From the NCBI RefSeq assembly GCF_900114655.1, contig NZ_FOTT01000027.1, forward strand, positions 1 to 45,906: a DNA stretch of 45,906 bases. The letters run 5' to 3'. The stretch comes from Candidatus Frackibacter sp. WG13 (GTDB lineage: Bacteria; Bacillota; Halanaerobiia; Halobacteroidales; Acetohalobiaceae). The translations under genes were made by a program, and so were the position numbers. The notes beneath the pieces are model-generated. The model saw only the letters and a program-made list of their open reading frames with translations. It did no database searches and had not been told where the DNA came from. Shown in pieces: positions 1-8,206 of this stretch (position 1 is its first letter; the number at the start of each line of letters is the position of its first letter).

Positions 1-4
1 TCAG

Positions 5-235
5 ATGGCAAGGCTGAGGGCGTTCAAACATAACGGAGGAAATAAGGATAAATTACAAGAATTAATTTTAAATAATAAACGAAAGAATAAAAAGGAAGAA
101 GTTTTAGCAAAATTAGAAGCAAAAATTACAACAAGCAAATTAAAAAAGAAATTTGGAGAACCAAAAGAAAATGTTCCAGCTATCAAGCGTGGTAAAAGAA
201 CTGGATTATTTCATGCATTAAAAGCTCTTGCTTAA
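5..235 (+). CDS. small basic hypothetical protein (possibly 5'-partial)
   Basis: Encodes 76 residues that are very rich in Lys and Arg, with a central stretch likely to form a charged helix and a C-terminal segment with several glycines and lysines. I do not recognise a family. The frame is still open at the left edge and no ribosome-binding site can be seen, so the gene may begin outside the window and this ATG may be internal. A TAA stop follows at 233-235. The high positive charge would fit a nucleic-acid-binding tail or small protein, but that is inference from composition only. Confidence 0.4.
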   Translation: MARLRAFKHNGGNKDKLQELILNNKRKNKKEEVLAKLEAKITTSKLKKKFGEPKENVPAIKRGKRTGLFHALKALA

Positions 236-274
236 AATTTAGAGAATAAATAAGTTTTATAGATAGTTTGCGTT

Positions 275-433
275 CATAATCAATTGATGTTAGCCATTTA
301 AAATGGAGCAGACTGGAATGAAGTTGAGCATGAATAAGGCTGTTTCATGTTTGACCGAAGGGAGTTTGAAACAGCCCATGCTCAACTTTATGGAAGTCGT
401 CGCGGAATTTGTAGGCGGTATCAATTGATTATG
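275..433. other. large nested inverted repeat, possible structured RNA or MITE-like element
   Basis: Three perfect stems nest here. The outer stem pairs 275-288 with 420-433 (14 bp, CATAATCAATTGAT). The middle stem pairs 321-332 with 377-388 (12 bp, AAGTTGAGCATG). The inner stem pairs 338-347 with 367-376 (10 bp, GGCTGTTTCA), closing a 19-nt loop at 348-366. A small CCATT/AATGG hairpin sits at 294-306, and 389-419 is an unpaired GC-richer arm. No protein is supported inside. It fills most of the gap between the first small ORF and the cold-shock gene. It does not match a riboswitch I know. Confidence 0.7.
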
Positions 434-528
434 AGAGCACAGGAATAACAGTCTTATCATAGAGGGAGTCAAAAATAATTTGAGTTATTTCCTATAGTAA
501 CTTGACACAATCTAGTTTTTAGGAGAAT

Positions 529-557
529 TTGACAACAAGGTTTAAGTATGATATCAT
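529..557 (+). promoter_or_regulatory. sigma-A-type promoter of the cold-shock gene
   Basis: TTGACA at 529-534, a 17-nt spacer and TATCAT at 552-557 give a near-consensus promoter. It leaves a leader of about 45 nt before the cold-shock start codon at 607. Confidence 0.6.
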
Positions 558-606
558 GCCAAATGATGTTTGAAAAAGAAGATAATTTTGTAAGGAGGTA
601 TTAGTT

Positions 607-873
607 ATGGTTTCATTAGGTGAGATTTTAGGTGATGATGCTGAAGAATTTTCTGATTCAGCTTCTGAAGCAGAGCAGACTGGTCAAGTAAAGTGGTTTG
701 ACACTAAAAAAGGTTACGGTTTCATTGAACAAGAAGATGGCGATGACATTTTTGTTCATTATTCTTCAGTTCAAGGCGAAGGTTTTAAAGACCTTGAAGA
801 AGGAGCGAAAGTAAGCTTCGAAGTTGTAGAAGGAGACAAAGGCTTACAAGCTGAAAATGTAGTCAAACTATAA
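607..873 (+). CDS. cold-shock domain protein with acidic N-terminal extension
   Basis: A single-stranded RNA/DNA-binding CspA-family protein of 88 residues. The cold-shock domain covers about residues 26-88, with RNP1 (KGYGFI, 35-40) and RNP2 (DIFVH, 47-51) both intact. The family is usually 65-70 residues; here about 25 acidic and serine-rich residues precede the domain. TAAGGAGG stands just before the ATG and fixes the start. The gene is monocistronic, between its own promoter and a strong terminator. Such proteins act as cytoplasmic RNA chaperones; whether this one is cold-induced cannot be told. Confidence 0.93.
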   Translation: MVSLGEILGDDAEEFSDSASEAEQTGQVKWFDTKKGYGFIEQEDGDDIFVHYSSVQGEGFKDLEEGAKVSFEVVEGDKGLQAENVVKL

Positions 874-928
874 GATAATATCAAGTATATTATCTTAATA
901 TATTACTTAATTAGAAATGTTTAATTAG

Positions 929-970
929 AGACCTAAGTGGAAATTTTGATCCTTCCATTTAGGTCTTTTT
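929..970 (+). terminator. intrinsic terminator after the cold-shock gene
   Basis: AGACCTAA and TTAGGTCT arms plus an inner TGGAA/TTCCA pairing form a long stem followed by a T run. Confidence 0.85.
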
Positions 971-1074
971 GATTTGAAATAATTTGCAGGAGAACTACCA
1001 TGCATAGAGAATAATTTAAGTATACGCTATAGAAAAATTAAGAATGAATATGGTATGGGGAGATGAACTATCAT

Positions 1075-1875
1075 ATGTCACAAATAAATCAAGTACTAAC
1101 TATTGCTGGCTCTGATTCAAGTGGCGGTGCTGGGATTCAAGCTGATATTAAAACAGTAACTATGCTAGAGAATTATGCTGCTTCTGTAATTACTGCTGTT
1201 ACTGCCCAAAATACTCAAGGTGTAAGAGGAGTTTCTATGTTAGATGGAGAGTTCGTTAAGGAGCAGTTAGAGACGATCTTAAATGACTTAGATATTAAAG
1301 CAATTAAAACCGGAATGTTAGGAACAAGTGAAATAATTGAAATTATCGCTTCAATTGTAGAGGATAGAGAATTAGAAAATTTAGTAGTTGATCCGGTAAT
1401 GGTAGCAACTAGTGGTGACAGACTTTTAGATGTAGAAGCTGAGGATCTTTTAAAGGCGCGACTACTACCTTTAGCAACTGTAGTAACACCAAATATAGAA
1501 GAAGCTAAAGTATTAATTGATAGAGAAGTTAGTAGTCCAGAAGATATGGAATATGCAGCTAAACAGATAAGTCAACTAGGTCCAACAGCGGTTTTACTTA
1601 AAGGAGGTCATAGTACTGGTGAGGAAGCTGTAGACCTTCTTTATTATGATAAAGAGATACATTATCTATCAGCTGCAAGAATTAATACTACTAATACTCA
1701 TGGAACAGGTTGTACTTTGTCAGCAGCTATTGCTTCTAATTTAGCGAATGGTATGGAAGTTGTTACTGCTGTAAAAGAAGCGAAAGACTTTATTACTAAT
1801 GCTTTGAGAAATGCAAAGCAGATAGGTCGGGGTAATGGACCAGTTAATCACTTATGGAAGTTCGATCAAAAATAA
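1075..1875 (+). CDS. thiD: hydroxymethylpyrimidine / phosphomethylpyrimidine kinase ThiD
   Basis: Phosphorylates HMP and HMP-phosphate to HMP diphosphate for thiamine synthesis, in the cytoplasm. The N-terminus TIAGSDSSGGAGIQAD is the ThiD substrate-binding signature, and the C-terminal NTHGTGCTLSAAIA is the ribokinase-fold anion hole with the catalytic Asp position replaced by the usual ThiD Cys context. About 266 residues, normal length. An in-frame ATG lies upstream at 1063, but GGAGATGA at 1059-1066 is best placed for the ATG at 1075. No other thiamine genes and no TPP riboswitch are visible nearby, so it looks like a stand-alone salvage gene. Confidence 0.93.
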   Translation: MSQINQVLTIAGSDSSGGAGIQADIKTVTMLENYAASVITAVTAQNTQGVRGVSMLDGEFVKEQLETILNDLDIKAIKTGMLGTSEIIEIIASIVEDRELENLVVDPVMVATSGDRLLDVEAEDLLKARLLPLATVVTPNIEEAKVLIDREVSSPEDMEYAAKQISQLGPTAVLLKGGHSTGEEAVDLLYYDKEIHYLSAARINTTNTHGTGCTLSAAIASNLANGMEVVTAVKEAKDFITNALRNAKQIGRGNGPVNHLWKFDQK

Positions 1876-1969
1876 TTGTAGTTAAAATTTGGGTTTGTCA
1901 CATTTTTGTAAAGAAGATTATGTATAATTTAGTTAGTAAGATATAATAATGAAATAGAGGAGGAATAGT

Positions 1970-3142
1970 ATGAAGAGTTCATTAAATTTTGACAAAGCAT
2001 CATTAGCTAATTACTTAGTTATTGCTTTAGTAGGATTACTAGTAGGTGGCCTATTAGTTAGTGTAAATTCTGAAAGAGTAGTTGCTAAAAAGAATACTAA
2101 TGTATCGCCACAGATTTTTAAACAGAATGTCTTTGCTGATATAGCCTCTGAAGTTGATTCAGCAGTGGTGAGAGTTAATGCTAAAATTAAGATCGATTCT
2201 AAAAAGATGAAACGACAGAATCCTTTTTATAATGACCCTTTCTTTAAGAAGTTTTTTGGTAATGATTTTCCTAAAGGAAAGAATGGACATCCAAGAATTA
2301 GGCAAGGGTTTGGCACAGGATTTATCATTAGTAAAGATGGATATATTTTAACTAATGAACATGTGATTCATAATGCTGACCAGGTTACTGTTAAATTGAC
2401 TGATAGAAAAGAACCAGTTAAAGCTGAGCTAGTAGGTTCTGATTTTCGTTTAGATTTAGCTGTTTTGAAGATTAATTTAGATGAAGAGTTGCCAACAGTA
2501 GAGTTAGGCAATTCTGATAAGATTAGACCAGGAGATTGGGCAGTAGCTATTGGTAATCCTTATGGTTTAAATCATACGGTTACAGCTGGAGTGATTAGTG
2601 CATTAGAACGTCCATTACGTATTAATCAAGGCGATAAACCGCGACTATATGAGAATATGATTCAGACTGATGCTGCTATTAATCCTGGTAATAGTGGTGG
2701 GCCATTATTAAATATTAACGGTAAAGTAATTGGGATTAATACTGCAATTAATGCGCAAGCGCAAGGAATTGGATTTGCAATTCCAATTAATGAGGCTAAA
2801 AAAGTGTTAAGTGAGTTAAAGAAGAAAGGCAAAGTTATTAGACCATGGATGGGAGTCTATATGCAGCCTGTTACTAAAGAGATTGCTGACTACTTTGGGT
2901 TAAATAGTACCCGAGGTGCTTTAATAGCTGATGTAATGCCAGGTAGTCCAGCTGAAGAAGCAGGTTTAAAAGCTGGTGACGTAATCTTAGAATTTAATAA
3001 AAAAGAAGTAAAGAGTCCTGATGATGTAGTAGATTTAGTAAATAAATCTAAAGTGGGTAAAGATATAATATTAAGAATTTCAAGAGATGGAAATAAGTTA
3101 TTCTTAACAATGAGTTTAGGAGAAAGACCAAAAGAATATTAA
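1970..3142 (+). CDS. HtrA/DegP-like membrane-anchored serine protease
   Basis: Envelope quality-control protease of 390 residues. One N-terminal membrane segment (about 13-32) anchors it, with the protease domain outside. The catalytic triad is visible as His131 (TNEHV), Asp162 (FRLDLAV) and Ser242 (NPGNSGGPL). A single PDZ domain covers about residues 290-385. A charged Lys-rich, Phe-rich linker at 75-105 resembles the LA loop. The start follows GAGGAGG. It is monocistronic with a strong terminator. HtrA/DegP/DegQ are not separable from sequence alone. Confidence 0.93.
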   Translation: MKSSLNFDKASLANYLVIALVGLLVGGLLVSVNSERVVAKKNTNVSPQIFKQNVFADIASEVDSAVVRVNAKIKIDSKKMKRQNPFYNDPFFKKFFGNDFPKGKNGHPRIRQGFGTGFIISKDGYILTNEHVIHNADQVTVKLTDRKEPVKAELVGSDFRLDLAVLKINLDEELPTVELGNSDKIRPGDWAVAIGNPYGLNHTVTAGVISALERPLRINQGDKPRLYENMIQTDAAINPGNSGGPLLNINGKVIGINTAINAQAQGIGFAIPINEAKKVLSELKKKGKVIRPWMGVYMQPVTKEIADYFGLNSTRGALIADVMPGSPAEEAGLKAGDVILEFNKKEVKSPDDVVDLVNKSKVGKDIILRISRDGNKLFLTMSLGERPKEY

Positions 3143-3152
3143 GATTTTTATT

Positions 3153-3193
3153 AAAGAGCCAAGGAATCAAATTTGATTCCTTGGCTCTTTTTT
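3153..3193 (+). terminator. intrinsic terminator after the HtrA-like gene
   Basis: A perfect long stem, AAAGAGCCAAGGAATCA against its complement with a 3-4 nt loop, is followed by a T-rich tract. Confidence 0.92.
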
Positions 3194-3205
3194 ATATTAT
3201 TTAAC

Positions 3206-3235
3206 TTGACATGAAAGGTTTGGGTATTATATAAT
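3206..3235 (+). promoter_or_regulatory. sigma-A promoter of the AprA/AprB-like operon with long leader
   Basis: TTGACA (3206-3211), an 18-nt spacer and TATAAT (3230-3235). The leader to the start codon at 3436 is about 195 nt. I see no known riboswitch motif and no clear terminator in it. Confidence 0.7.
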
Positions 3236-3435
3236 TAATCAAAGAATTAAATACATATAGGATTACTCGGGATTAAAGAGATTTTATAGAGTTTGTTATA
3301 AGAGAGTATAAATTTAATGCTTCACAATTGCATATTAATGAATAGGAGTAACTAAAAGTAGGTTTATATCATATTATAAGAATAGAGGGTTTATAAAATT
3401 AAAATATTATTTATATTTGTGAGGTGGTTGTTAAG

Positions 3436-5148
3436 ATGGAAAAGGAACTTGATATAGAAATTATTAAAAAAGAGACTGATTTGTTAATCATTGGTGGGGG
3501 AGCTGCCGGGATCTTTGCAGCGGTTAAAGCTAAAGAAATGAAGCCAGAATGTGAAGTAACGATTATGGAGAAATCAAATATTAAGTGGAGTGGTTGTCTA
3601 GCAGCTGGGATTAATGCTATCAATGCTTATATCACGCCAGATGAAACGCCAGAAAGCTTTCTGGAATATGTTAAGAATGATAATAACGGAGTTGTTCGGG
3701 ATGATTTAGTTTATACGATTGCTCAGCAGTTAAATCAAGTAACCGAAGAGGTAGAAAGATGGGGTTTGCCAATTAAGAAAGATGAAAATGACAATTACCT
3801 AGCACGAAGTAGGCGAAGTATTGAGATTAATGGTGATGAATTTAAGCCGATTTTAGCAAATAGAGTTGAAGAAGAGGATGTTGAAATTTTAAATAGAGTA
3901 GTTGCTACTAATTATTTAGTAGAAAACGGTGAAGTGTACGGAGCATTTGGATTTTCGATACGAGAGAATAGATTTTATGTGATTAGAGCTAAAGCTGTAA
4001 TCTGCGCTACCGGGGGGGCTAGTGGTATCTATAAGCCTAATAATGAAGGGGGAGCTAAGCATAAGACTTGGTATCCACCGTTTAACGCAGGTGCTGGTTA
4101 TGCAATGGGAGTTAGAGCTGGAGCGGAGATGACTAGTTTTGAGATGAGATTTATTGCTTTACGTGTTAAAGATGTGATAGCACCGACAGGAACTTTAGCC
4201 TTAGGTGCTGATGCTAATCAGATTAATGCGTACGGAGAGAATTATCTAAAGGATTATGATAGAATAACAACACCGATTCGTTTGCAGGCTACTTTACGTG
4301 AAAATAAACTTGGTAGAGGACCTTGTTATCTAGATGTAAGCCATCTAGATGAAGAGGGGTGTGAAGGATTAAGGAAGAAGTTCTTAAATATGAGTCCTAG
4401 TATTGTTTTACAATGGGCTGACCGCGAAGTGGAACCAAATGAAGAGCCGATTGAAATTACTGGTTCAGAGCCCTATATAGTAGGAGGTCATGGTCAAGCT
4501 GGTTACTGGATTGGAGTAGATCGGAGCACTACTTTAAAAGGGCTTTATGCGGCCGGGGATGTAGCAGGTGGAGCGCCAAAGAAATATGTAACCGGAGCTT
4601 TTGTAGAGGGGAAGATTGCTGTAGAGAACGCTCTAAAGTTGATTAAAGAGAGAAGTGAGAAAAAAGTTGACGAACGATTCATTTGGCAAGAGTTCCAACG
4701 AGTCTATGAGCCATTACAGCAACCTGGAATACTAAAGCCACAAGAATTAGAAATTAGACTACAAAAGGTAATGGATGAGTATGCAGGAGGAATCAGTAGT
4801 GGTTATCAAGTTAATAGAAAAAAGTTATTAATTGCTAAAAAGAGATTAAAACAGATTGAAGCAGATGTGGAACGATTAAAAGTAGAAAACTTACATCAAT
4901 TGATGGCAGCCCACGAAGTGGTTGACAGAATTTTAATAGCTAAGGTAGTAGTTGCTCACTTATTACATAGAAAAGAGACGAGATGGCCGGTTTACCAAGC
5001 AAATTTAGATTTTCCTGAACAGAATAATCAAGAATGGTTTAAATTTGTTAATTCAGTCTATGACTCTAAACGTGAAAAAGTACTAATTAAGGAGAGGAAG
5101 TGTCATGACCTAGAGGAAGTAGGTGTTCAGTATGAGTGTGCGTATTAA
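3436..5148 (+). CDS. adenylylsulfate reductase alpha subunit (AprA)-like FAD flavoprotein
   Basis: A flavoprotein of 570 residues in the fumarate reductase/AprA superfamily. The N-terminal FAD motif LIIGGGAAGIFAAVKAKE is at about residues 14-32. Segments TSFEMRFIALRVKD and the C-terminal GLYAAGDVAGGAPKKYVTGAFVEGK match the AprA pattern as I know it. AprA reduces adenosine phosphosulfate to sulfite with AprB as electron partner. The protein is shorter than classical dissimilatory AprA. A GTG at 3424 is in frame, but GAGGTGG at 3421-3427 serves the ATG at 3436. It overlaps the next ferredoxin gene by 17 nt. No sat, qmo or dsr genes are present, so an assimilatory or other role is possible. Confidence 0.8.
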   Translation: MEKELDIEIIKKETDLLIIGGGAAGIFAAVKAKEMKPECEVTIMEKSNIKWSGCLAAGINAINAYITPDETPESFLEYVKNDNNGVVRDDLVYTIAQQLNQVTEEVERWGLPIKKDENDNYLARSRRSIEINGDEFKPILANRVEEEDVEILNRVVATNYLVENGEVYGAFGFSIRENRFYVIRAKAVICATGGASGIYKPNNEGGAKHKTWYPPFNAGAGYAMGVRAGAEMTSFEMRFIALRVKDVIAPTGTLALGADANQINAYGENYLKDYDRITTPIRLQATLRENKLGRGPCYLDVSHLDEEGCEGLRKKFLNMSPSIVLQWADREVEPNEEPIEITGSEPYIVGGHGQAGYWIGVDRSTTLKGLYAAGDVAGGAPKKYVTGAFVEGKIAVENALKLIKERSEKKVDERFIWQEFQRVYEPLQQPGILKPQELEIRLQKVMDEYAGGISSGYQVNRKKLLIAKKRLKQIEADVERLKVENLHQLMAAHEVVDRILIAKVVVAHLLHRKETRWPVYQANLDFPEQNNQEWFKFVNSVYDSKREKVLIKERKCHDLEEVGVQYECAY

Positions 5149-5428
5149 TAATAAATCATGTAATTTATGTGGAATATGTATTGATATTTGTCCAGGTAAT
5201 CTTTTATTAAAGAAAGAAGATAAAGTTGTAATTAGAGCACCAGAAGAGTGTTGGGATTGTGCTGCTTGTGTTAAGGAGTGTCCTACCCAAGCAATCGAAT
5301 TATATTTACCTTCGGAGATTGGGGGGCGAGGGGCTACTCTACGAGCTAAAAAGGAAGGAAATGAGAGAATTTGGGCTTGTAAGAACCCTGCTGGTGAAAT
5401 AAATGAATATCGGATTAAGATTAAATAG
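5132..5428 (+). CDS. AprB-like two-[4Fe-4S] ferredoxin subunit
   Basis: About 98 residues with two clusters, CNLCGICIDICP and CWDCAACVKECP, followed by a short tail ending in basic residues. Overlap with the end of the AprA-like gene implies translational coupling and a heterodimer in which it passes electrons to the flavin. Classical AprB is about 150 residues, so the C-terminal tail that wraps AprA is reduced. The ATG at 5132 is preferred over an in-frame GTG at 5123 because AGGTG lies 6 nt before it. Confidence 0.8.
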   Translation: MSVRINNKSCNLCGICIDICPGNLLLKKEDKVVIRAPEECWDCAACVKECPTQAIELYLPSEIGGRGATLRAKKEGNERIWACKNPAGEINEYRIKIK

Positions 5429-5483
5429 ATAATAAAGTAGTACCTATTTATTTCACAACTTATCACAAAGGAGTGGTTCTTTA

Positions 5484-5648
5484 ATGAAACGCTATAAATG
5501 TGTAGAGTGTGGTTATATATATGATCCAGCAGAAGGTGATCCAGCCTCAGGAGTCGAGCCAGGAATCTCTTTTGCAGATGTCTCTTATAGTTGGGTATGC
5601 CCACAGTGTGGAGCCGATAAAGAGATGTTTAGAGAAATAAATTCATAG
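5484..5648 (+). CDS. rubredoxin
   Basis: A 54-residue one-iron electron carrier. The two knuckles CVECGY and CPQCGA supply the four Cys ligands, and the conserved aromatic and Gly positions (YDPAEGD, W before CPQCG) are in place. AAGGAG precedes the ATG by 9 nt. It follows the AprA/AprB-like pair by 55 nt with no terminator between, so it probably belongs to that operon and may feed or drain electrons for it, or serve in oxygen or peroxide defence. Stop is TAG. Confidence 0.95.
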   Translation: MKRYKCVECGYIYDPAEGDPASGVEPGISFADVSYSWVCPQCGADKEMFREINS

Positions 5649-5677
5649 TTTAATCTCCTCTTCTCTTTAGTAATTGG

Positions 5678-5733
5678 GTAAATTAATTGTTAATTTAAAA
5701 ATTATATGTTATAATTTAAATTAACAAATTTAC
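5678..5733 (+). promoter_or_regulatory. promoter embedded in a long palindrome (TPR gene)
   Basis: TTGTTA at 5687-5692, a 17-nt spacer and TATAAT at 5710-5715 form the promoter. Flanking arms GTAAATTAATTGTTAATTTAAA (left, given here in shortened reading from 5678) and TTTAAATTAACAAATTTAC (right, ending 5733) are complementary apart from a 3-nt indel. The -35 box sits inside the left arm, so this could be a repressor operator or cruciform. Confidence 0.55.
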
Positions 5734-5754
5734 TCAAAGAGGGGAGGGGAATTA

Positions 5755-6330
5755 ATGGCTAAAAACGATAGACAAAAAACGATTGCTACTTTTATGGTGG
5801 TTATTTTTGTTGCTTCTATCTTTGTTGCGGCTGCAGGATATTTTAGTTCATCTAATAATGGACAATCATCTAACTCTCAACAGCCTAACTCTCAAGCTGG
5901 GAATGAGACAGCAACAATTGCTAAATATAAAGAGCAATTAGCTAATAATCCACAGGACGTTAATGCTATGGTGGCTTTAGGAAATGCTTACTATGACCAA
6001 CAGAATTATAGACAAGCTATTAATTATTATGAAGCAAGTTTGAAGTTTGAATCTGATCATCCACATGTATTAGTGGATTTAGGAACTGCTTATTATTATC
6101 AAGCAAATTCAAATCCTAAGAAAGCAATAGAAGTGTATAATAAAGCATTGGAGCTAGATCCTAAATTTAAGAATGCTTTATTTAATAAAGGGGTTGTTTT
6201 ACATTTTGGTTTGCAAGATTATCAAAAATCAATTAAGGCTTTCGAAGTATTTTTAGAGAAATATCCTAATGGAGAACTGGCTAATAAGGCTAAACAGTTT
6301 ATTACAGAAGCAAAAAAGACAATGAAATAA
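5755..6330 (+). CDS. membrane-anchored tetratricopeptide-repeat protein
   Basis: 191 residues. A single N-terminal membrane segment (about residues 9-31) is followed by a Ser/Asn/Gln-rich linker and then about three TPR units (residues 60-185) with typical A-x-G-x-x-Y and AL-x-x-x-P signatures. It probably displays a protein-interaction scaffold on the outer face of the membrane. The partner is unknown. The ATG follows a GAGGGGAGGGG ribosome-binding site. It is monocistronic, with the promoter inside an inverted repeat and a GC-rich terminator behind it. Confidence 0.85.
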   Translation: MAKNDRQKTIATFMVVIFVASIFVAAAGYFSSSNNGQSSNSQQPNSQAGNETATIAKYKEQLANNPQDVNAMVALGNAYYDQQNYRQAINYYEASLKFESDHPHVLVDLGTAYYYQANSNPKKAIEVYNKALELDPKFKNALFNKGVVLHFGLQDYQKSIKAFEVFLEKYPNGELANKAKQFITEAKKTMK

Positions 6331-6343
6331 TTTTTTTATTTTT

Positions 6344-6377
6344 ACCCCCGGCTATACTGTTCGGGGGTTTGACTTTT
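6344..6377 (+). terminator. intrinsic terminator after the TPR gene
   Basis: ACCCCCG/CGGGGGT stem with an 11-nt loop, followed by a T-rich tract. Confidence 0.8.
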
Positions 6378-6400
6378 GTAGTGAAAAGTGTTATTATTAA

Positions 6401-6429
6401 TTCAAAATATTTTGAAATCTGTATATAAT
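6401..6429 (+). promoter_or_regulatory. promoter with perfect 16-bp palindrome over the -35 region
   Basis: TTCAAAATATTTTGAA (6401-6416) is a perfect palindrome. Its first six bases are a weak -35, lying 17 nt before TATAAT at 6424-6429. An operator controlling the split permease genes is likely. Confidence 0.55.
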
Positions 6430-6448
6430 ATGAGAGGAGAGAGATTGA

Positions 6449-6976
6449 GTGAAAAAGACAATTGTGGGGATGTTGTTGACAATCTTAATTCTAATAGTAG
6501 TTGCTTATTTAGAATCTCCACTACTGCCATTAAAAGGTTTCAAAGTAGGGTTAATAATGACAATTAAGATTATACCATTATTAATTTTTGCTTTTATTAT
6601 TGCTGGTTATATTCAAGTATTAATTCCGCAAGAAGTAATTGCTAAGTGGCTAGGAGAGGAATCAGGGTTTAAAGGGATAATTTTAGGCAGTATTGCAGGT
6701 GGTATTATTCCAGGCGGTCCTTATGTAAGTTACCCAATTGCTGCATCTTTTTTAAAAGCTGGTTCTGACCTAGGAACTGTAGTGGCTTTTGTAGCAGCTA
6801 AGCTGTTATGGTCGATAAGTAAATTAGTAATGGAAGGGGCTATTTTAGGTTTTAGACTAATGGCAATCAGGTTAGGAGTAACATTAATCTTTCCACCTCT
6901 AGTTGGTTTATTAGCTAGTCTATTCTTTGGAAGGTTTAATGATAGATTAGTTGCTAGGGAAGCAGGTGAGAATTAG
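6449..6976 (+). CDS. half-size permease, ArsP/DUF318 (YraQ-like) family, first copy
   Basis: 175 residues with about five membrane segments and the central motif GGIIPGGPYVSYP typical of PF03773-type permeases, which are normally about 300 residues with two such halves. GTG start at 6449 behind GAGAGGAGAG. Its stop overlaps the GTG of the next gene by one base (tagtg), so the two halves are translationally coupled. The two proteins are paralogous and probably form a heterodimer. Substrate unknown; family members have been linked to arsenic compounds, but nothing here shows that. Confidence 0.8.
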   Translation: MKKTIVGMLLTILILIVVAYLESPLLPLKGFKVGLIMTIKIIPLLIFAFIIAGYIQVLIPQEVIAKWLGEESGFKGIILGSIAGGIIPGGPYVSYPIAASFLKAGSDLGTVVAFVAAKLLWSISKLVMEGAILGFRLMAIRLGVTLIFPPLVGLLASLFFGRFNDRLVAREAGEN

Positions 6977-7458
6977 TGCTGAAATCCACTATTATCATGG
7001 CTGTTATTGCTCTATTCTTATTTATTATTGCTTATGTGAAAGAGGGTAATTTACATATTGAAGGATTAAAGGCTGGTAGTCAAATGTTAATTAGAACAGC
7101 GCCGTTACTATTAATAGCTTTTGTTTTAGCTGGATTATTACAAGTATTAATTCCACAATCATTAATAATTAATTGGTTAGGTGAAGGCGCAGGAGTAAAA
7201 GGAATTTTAGTTAGTTGCATTGCTGGTTTAATTACTCCAGGTGGACCTTATGTTGCGTTTCCATTGGCAGCGGCCCTTTTTAAAAGTGGAGCTAGTTTAA
7301 TGACTATTATTACTTATATAACTGCATGGTCAGTTTGGAACGTAAGCTCACTTTCATTTGAAGTTGCATTGATTGGCCCTAAATTTACATTAATTAGACT
7401 TGTAACCATGGCTTTTATTCCTCCATTAGTAGGTTTAGTTATGTACCTTTTTGGATAG
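6976..7458 (+). CDS. half-size permease, ArsP/DUF318 family, second copy
   Basis: 160 residues, paralogous to the preceding product: both share the layout, a segment LLIxAFxxAGxxQVLIPQ, WLGE, and the GG-PGGPYV motif (here LITPGGPYVAFP). About five membrane segments. The GTG start overlaps the previous stop codon, which suggests equal expression and heterodimerisation. The loop following the motif differs (ITAWSVWN against VAAKLLWS), so the halves have diverged. No terminator of note follows before fchA. Confidence 0.8.
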   Translation: MLKSTIIMAVIALFLFIIAYVKEGNLHIEGLKAGSQMLIRTAPLLLIAFVLAGLLQVLIPQSLIINWLGEGAGVKGILVSCIAGLITPGGPYVAFPLAAALFKSGASLMTIITYITAWSVWNVSSLSFEVALIGPKFTLIRLVTMAFIPPLVGLVMYLFG

Positions 7459-7557
7459 TATGATTTTTCACAAATGATGGAGGATAATTTTAACTTATAT
7501 AGAATAAATATTATTGATGTGTAATTAATAGTATATCTTGAGAGGAGTGTTCACAGA

Positions 7558-8187
7558 GTGATTAGAGAAAAGAAGATTGGTGATTTTATGGAAGAATTTG
7601 CATCTAGCTCACCTACTCCTGGTGGAGGGAGTGCAGCGGCTTTAAGTGGAGCTTTAGGTGCTGTATCTACTTGTATGGTAGCTTCTTTGACGGTAGGTAA
7701 AGACGATTATGCAGATGTGCAAGAAGAGATGGAAGAGTTAATTGAGGCAACTACTCAGCTTAAAGAGGATTATCTTGACTTAGTAAATCAGGATATGAAA
7801 GTCTTTGGCGAGTATATGGAGGCTTTGCAGATGCCAAAAGAGACTTCAGAGGAAGAAGAAAAACGGAATAAAGCTATGAAGAAGGCATCAATAGAAGCAA
7901 CCGAAGTTCCTTTTTCCATGGCTGAAAAGAGTGTAGAAATTCTAAAACAAGCACTAATTGCTGCAAAGAATGGTAATACCCATGCGGTCAGTGATGCTGG
8001 AGTAGGTGCTATCGAAGCATGGGCTGCTTTAGAGGCTGCCGAGTTAAACGTGAATATTAATCTAGCTTTTATGAACGATGAAGAGTATGTTACAGAAAAG
8101 AGAGAAGCAATGGAAGCTTTAAAATCAGAAGCAAAAGAATTAAAAGAAGAAGTATTGAAGATTACTAATGAAAAAATAGGTGGTTAA
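7558..8187 (+). CDS. fchA: methenyltetrahydrofolate cyclohydrolase FchA (cyclodeaminase family)
   Basis: 209 residues of the formiminotransferase-cyclodeaminase-like fold. SSPTPGGGSAAALSGALGA near the N-terminus is the family signature, and the rest is mostly helical with the conserved NGNTHAVSDAGVGA region. In acetogens and other anaerobes it interconverts methenyl- and formyl-THF in the methyl branch of one-carbon metabolism. GTG start at 7558 behind GAGAGGAG. No other folate genes are adjacent, and a strong terminator follows. Confidence 0.88.
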   Translation: MIREKKIGDFMEEFASSSPTPGGGSAAALSGALGAVSTCMVASLTVGKDDYADVQEEMEELIEATTQLKEDYLDLVNQDMKVFGEYMEALQMPKETSEEEEKRNKAMKKASIEATEVPFSMAEKSVEILKQALIAAKNGNTHAVSDAGVGAIEAWAALEAAELNVNINLAFMNDEEYVTEKREAMEALKSEAKELKEEVLKITNEKIGG

Positions 8188-8206
8188 GTAATTAGAAATG
8201 TATAAG

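Noticed and set aside
3236-3435. Riboswitch in the leader of the AprA-like operon
   Set aside because: The 200-nt leader is AT-rich with no SAM, cobalamin, FMN or other motif that I can recognise and no terminator.
5110-5604. Minus-strand open frame opposite the AprB-like and rubredoxin genes
   Set aside because: It overlaps two well-supported plus-strand genes, has no family match and no good ribosome-binding site.
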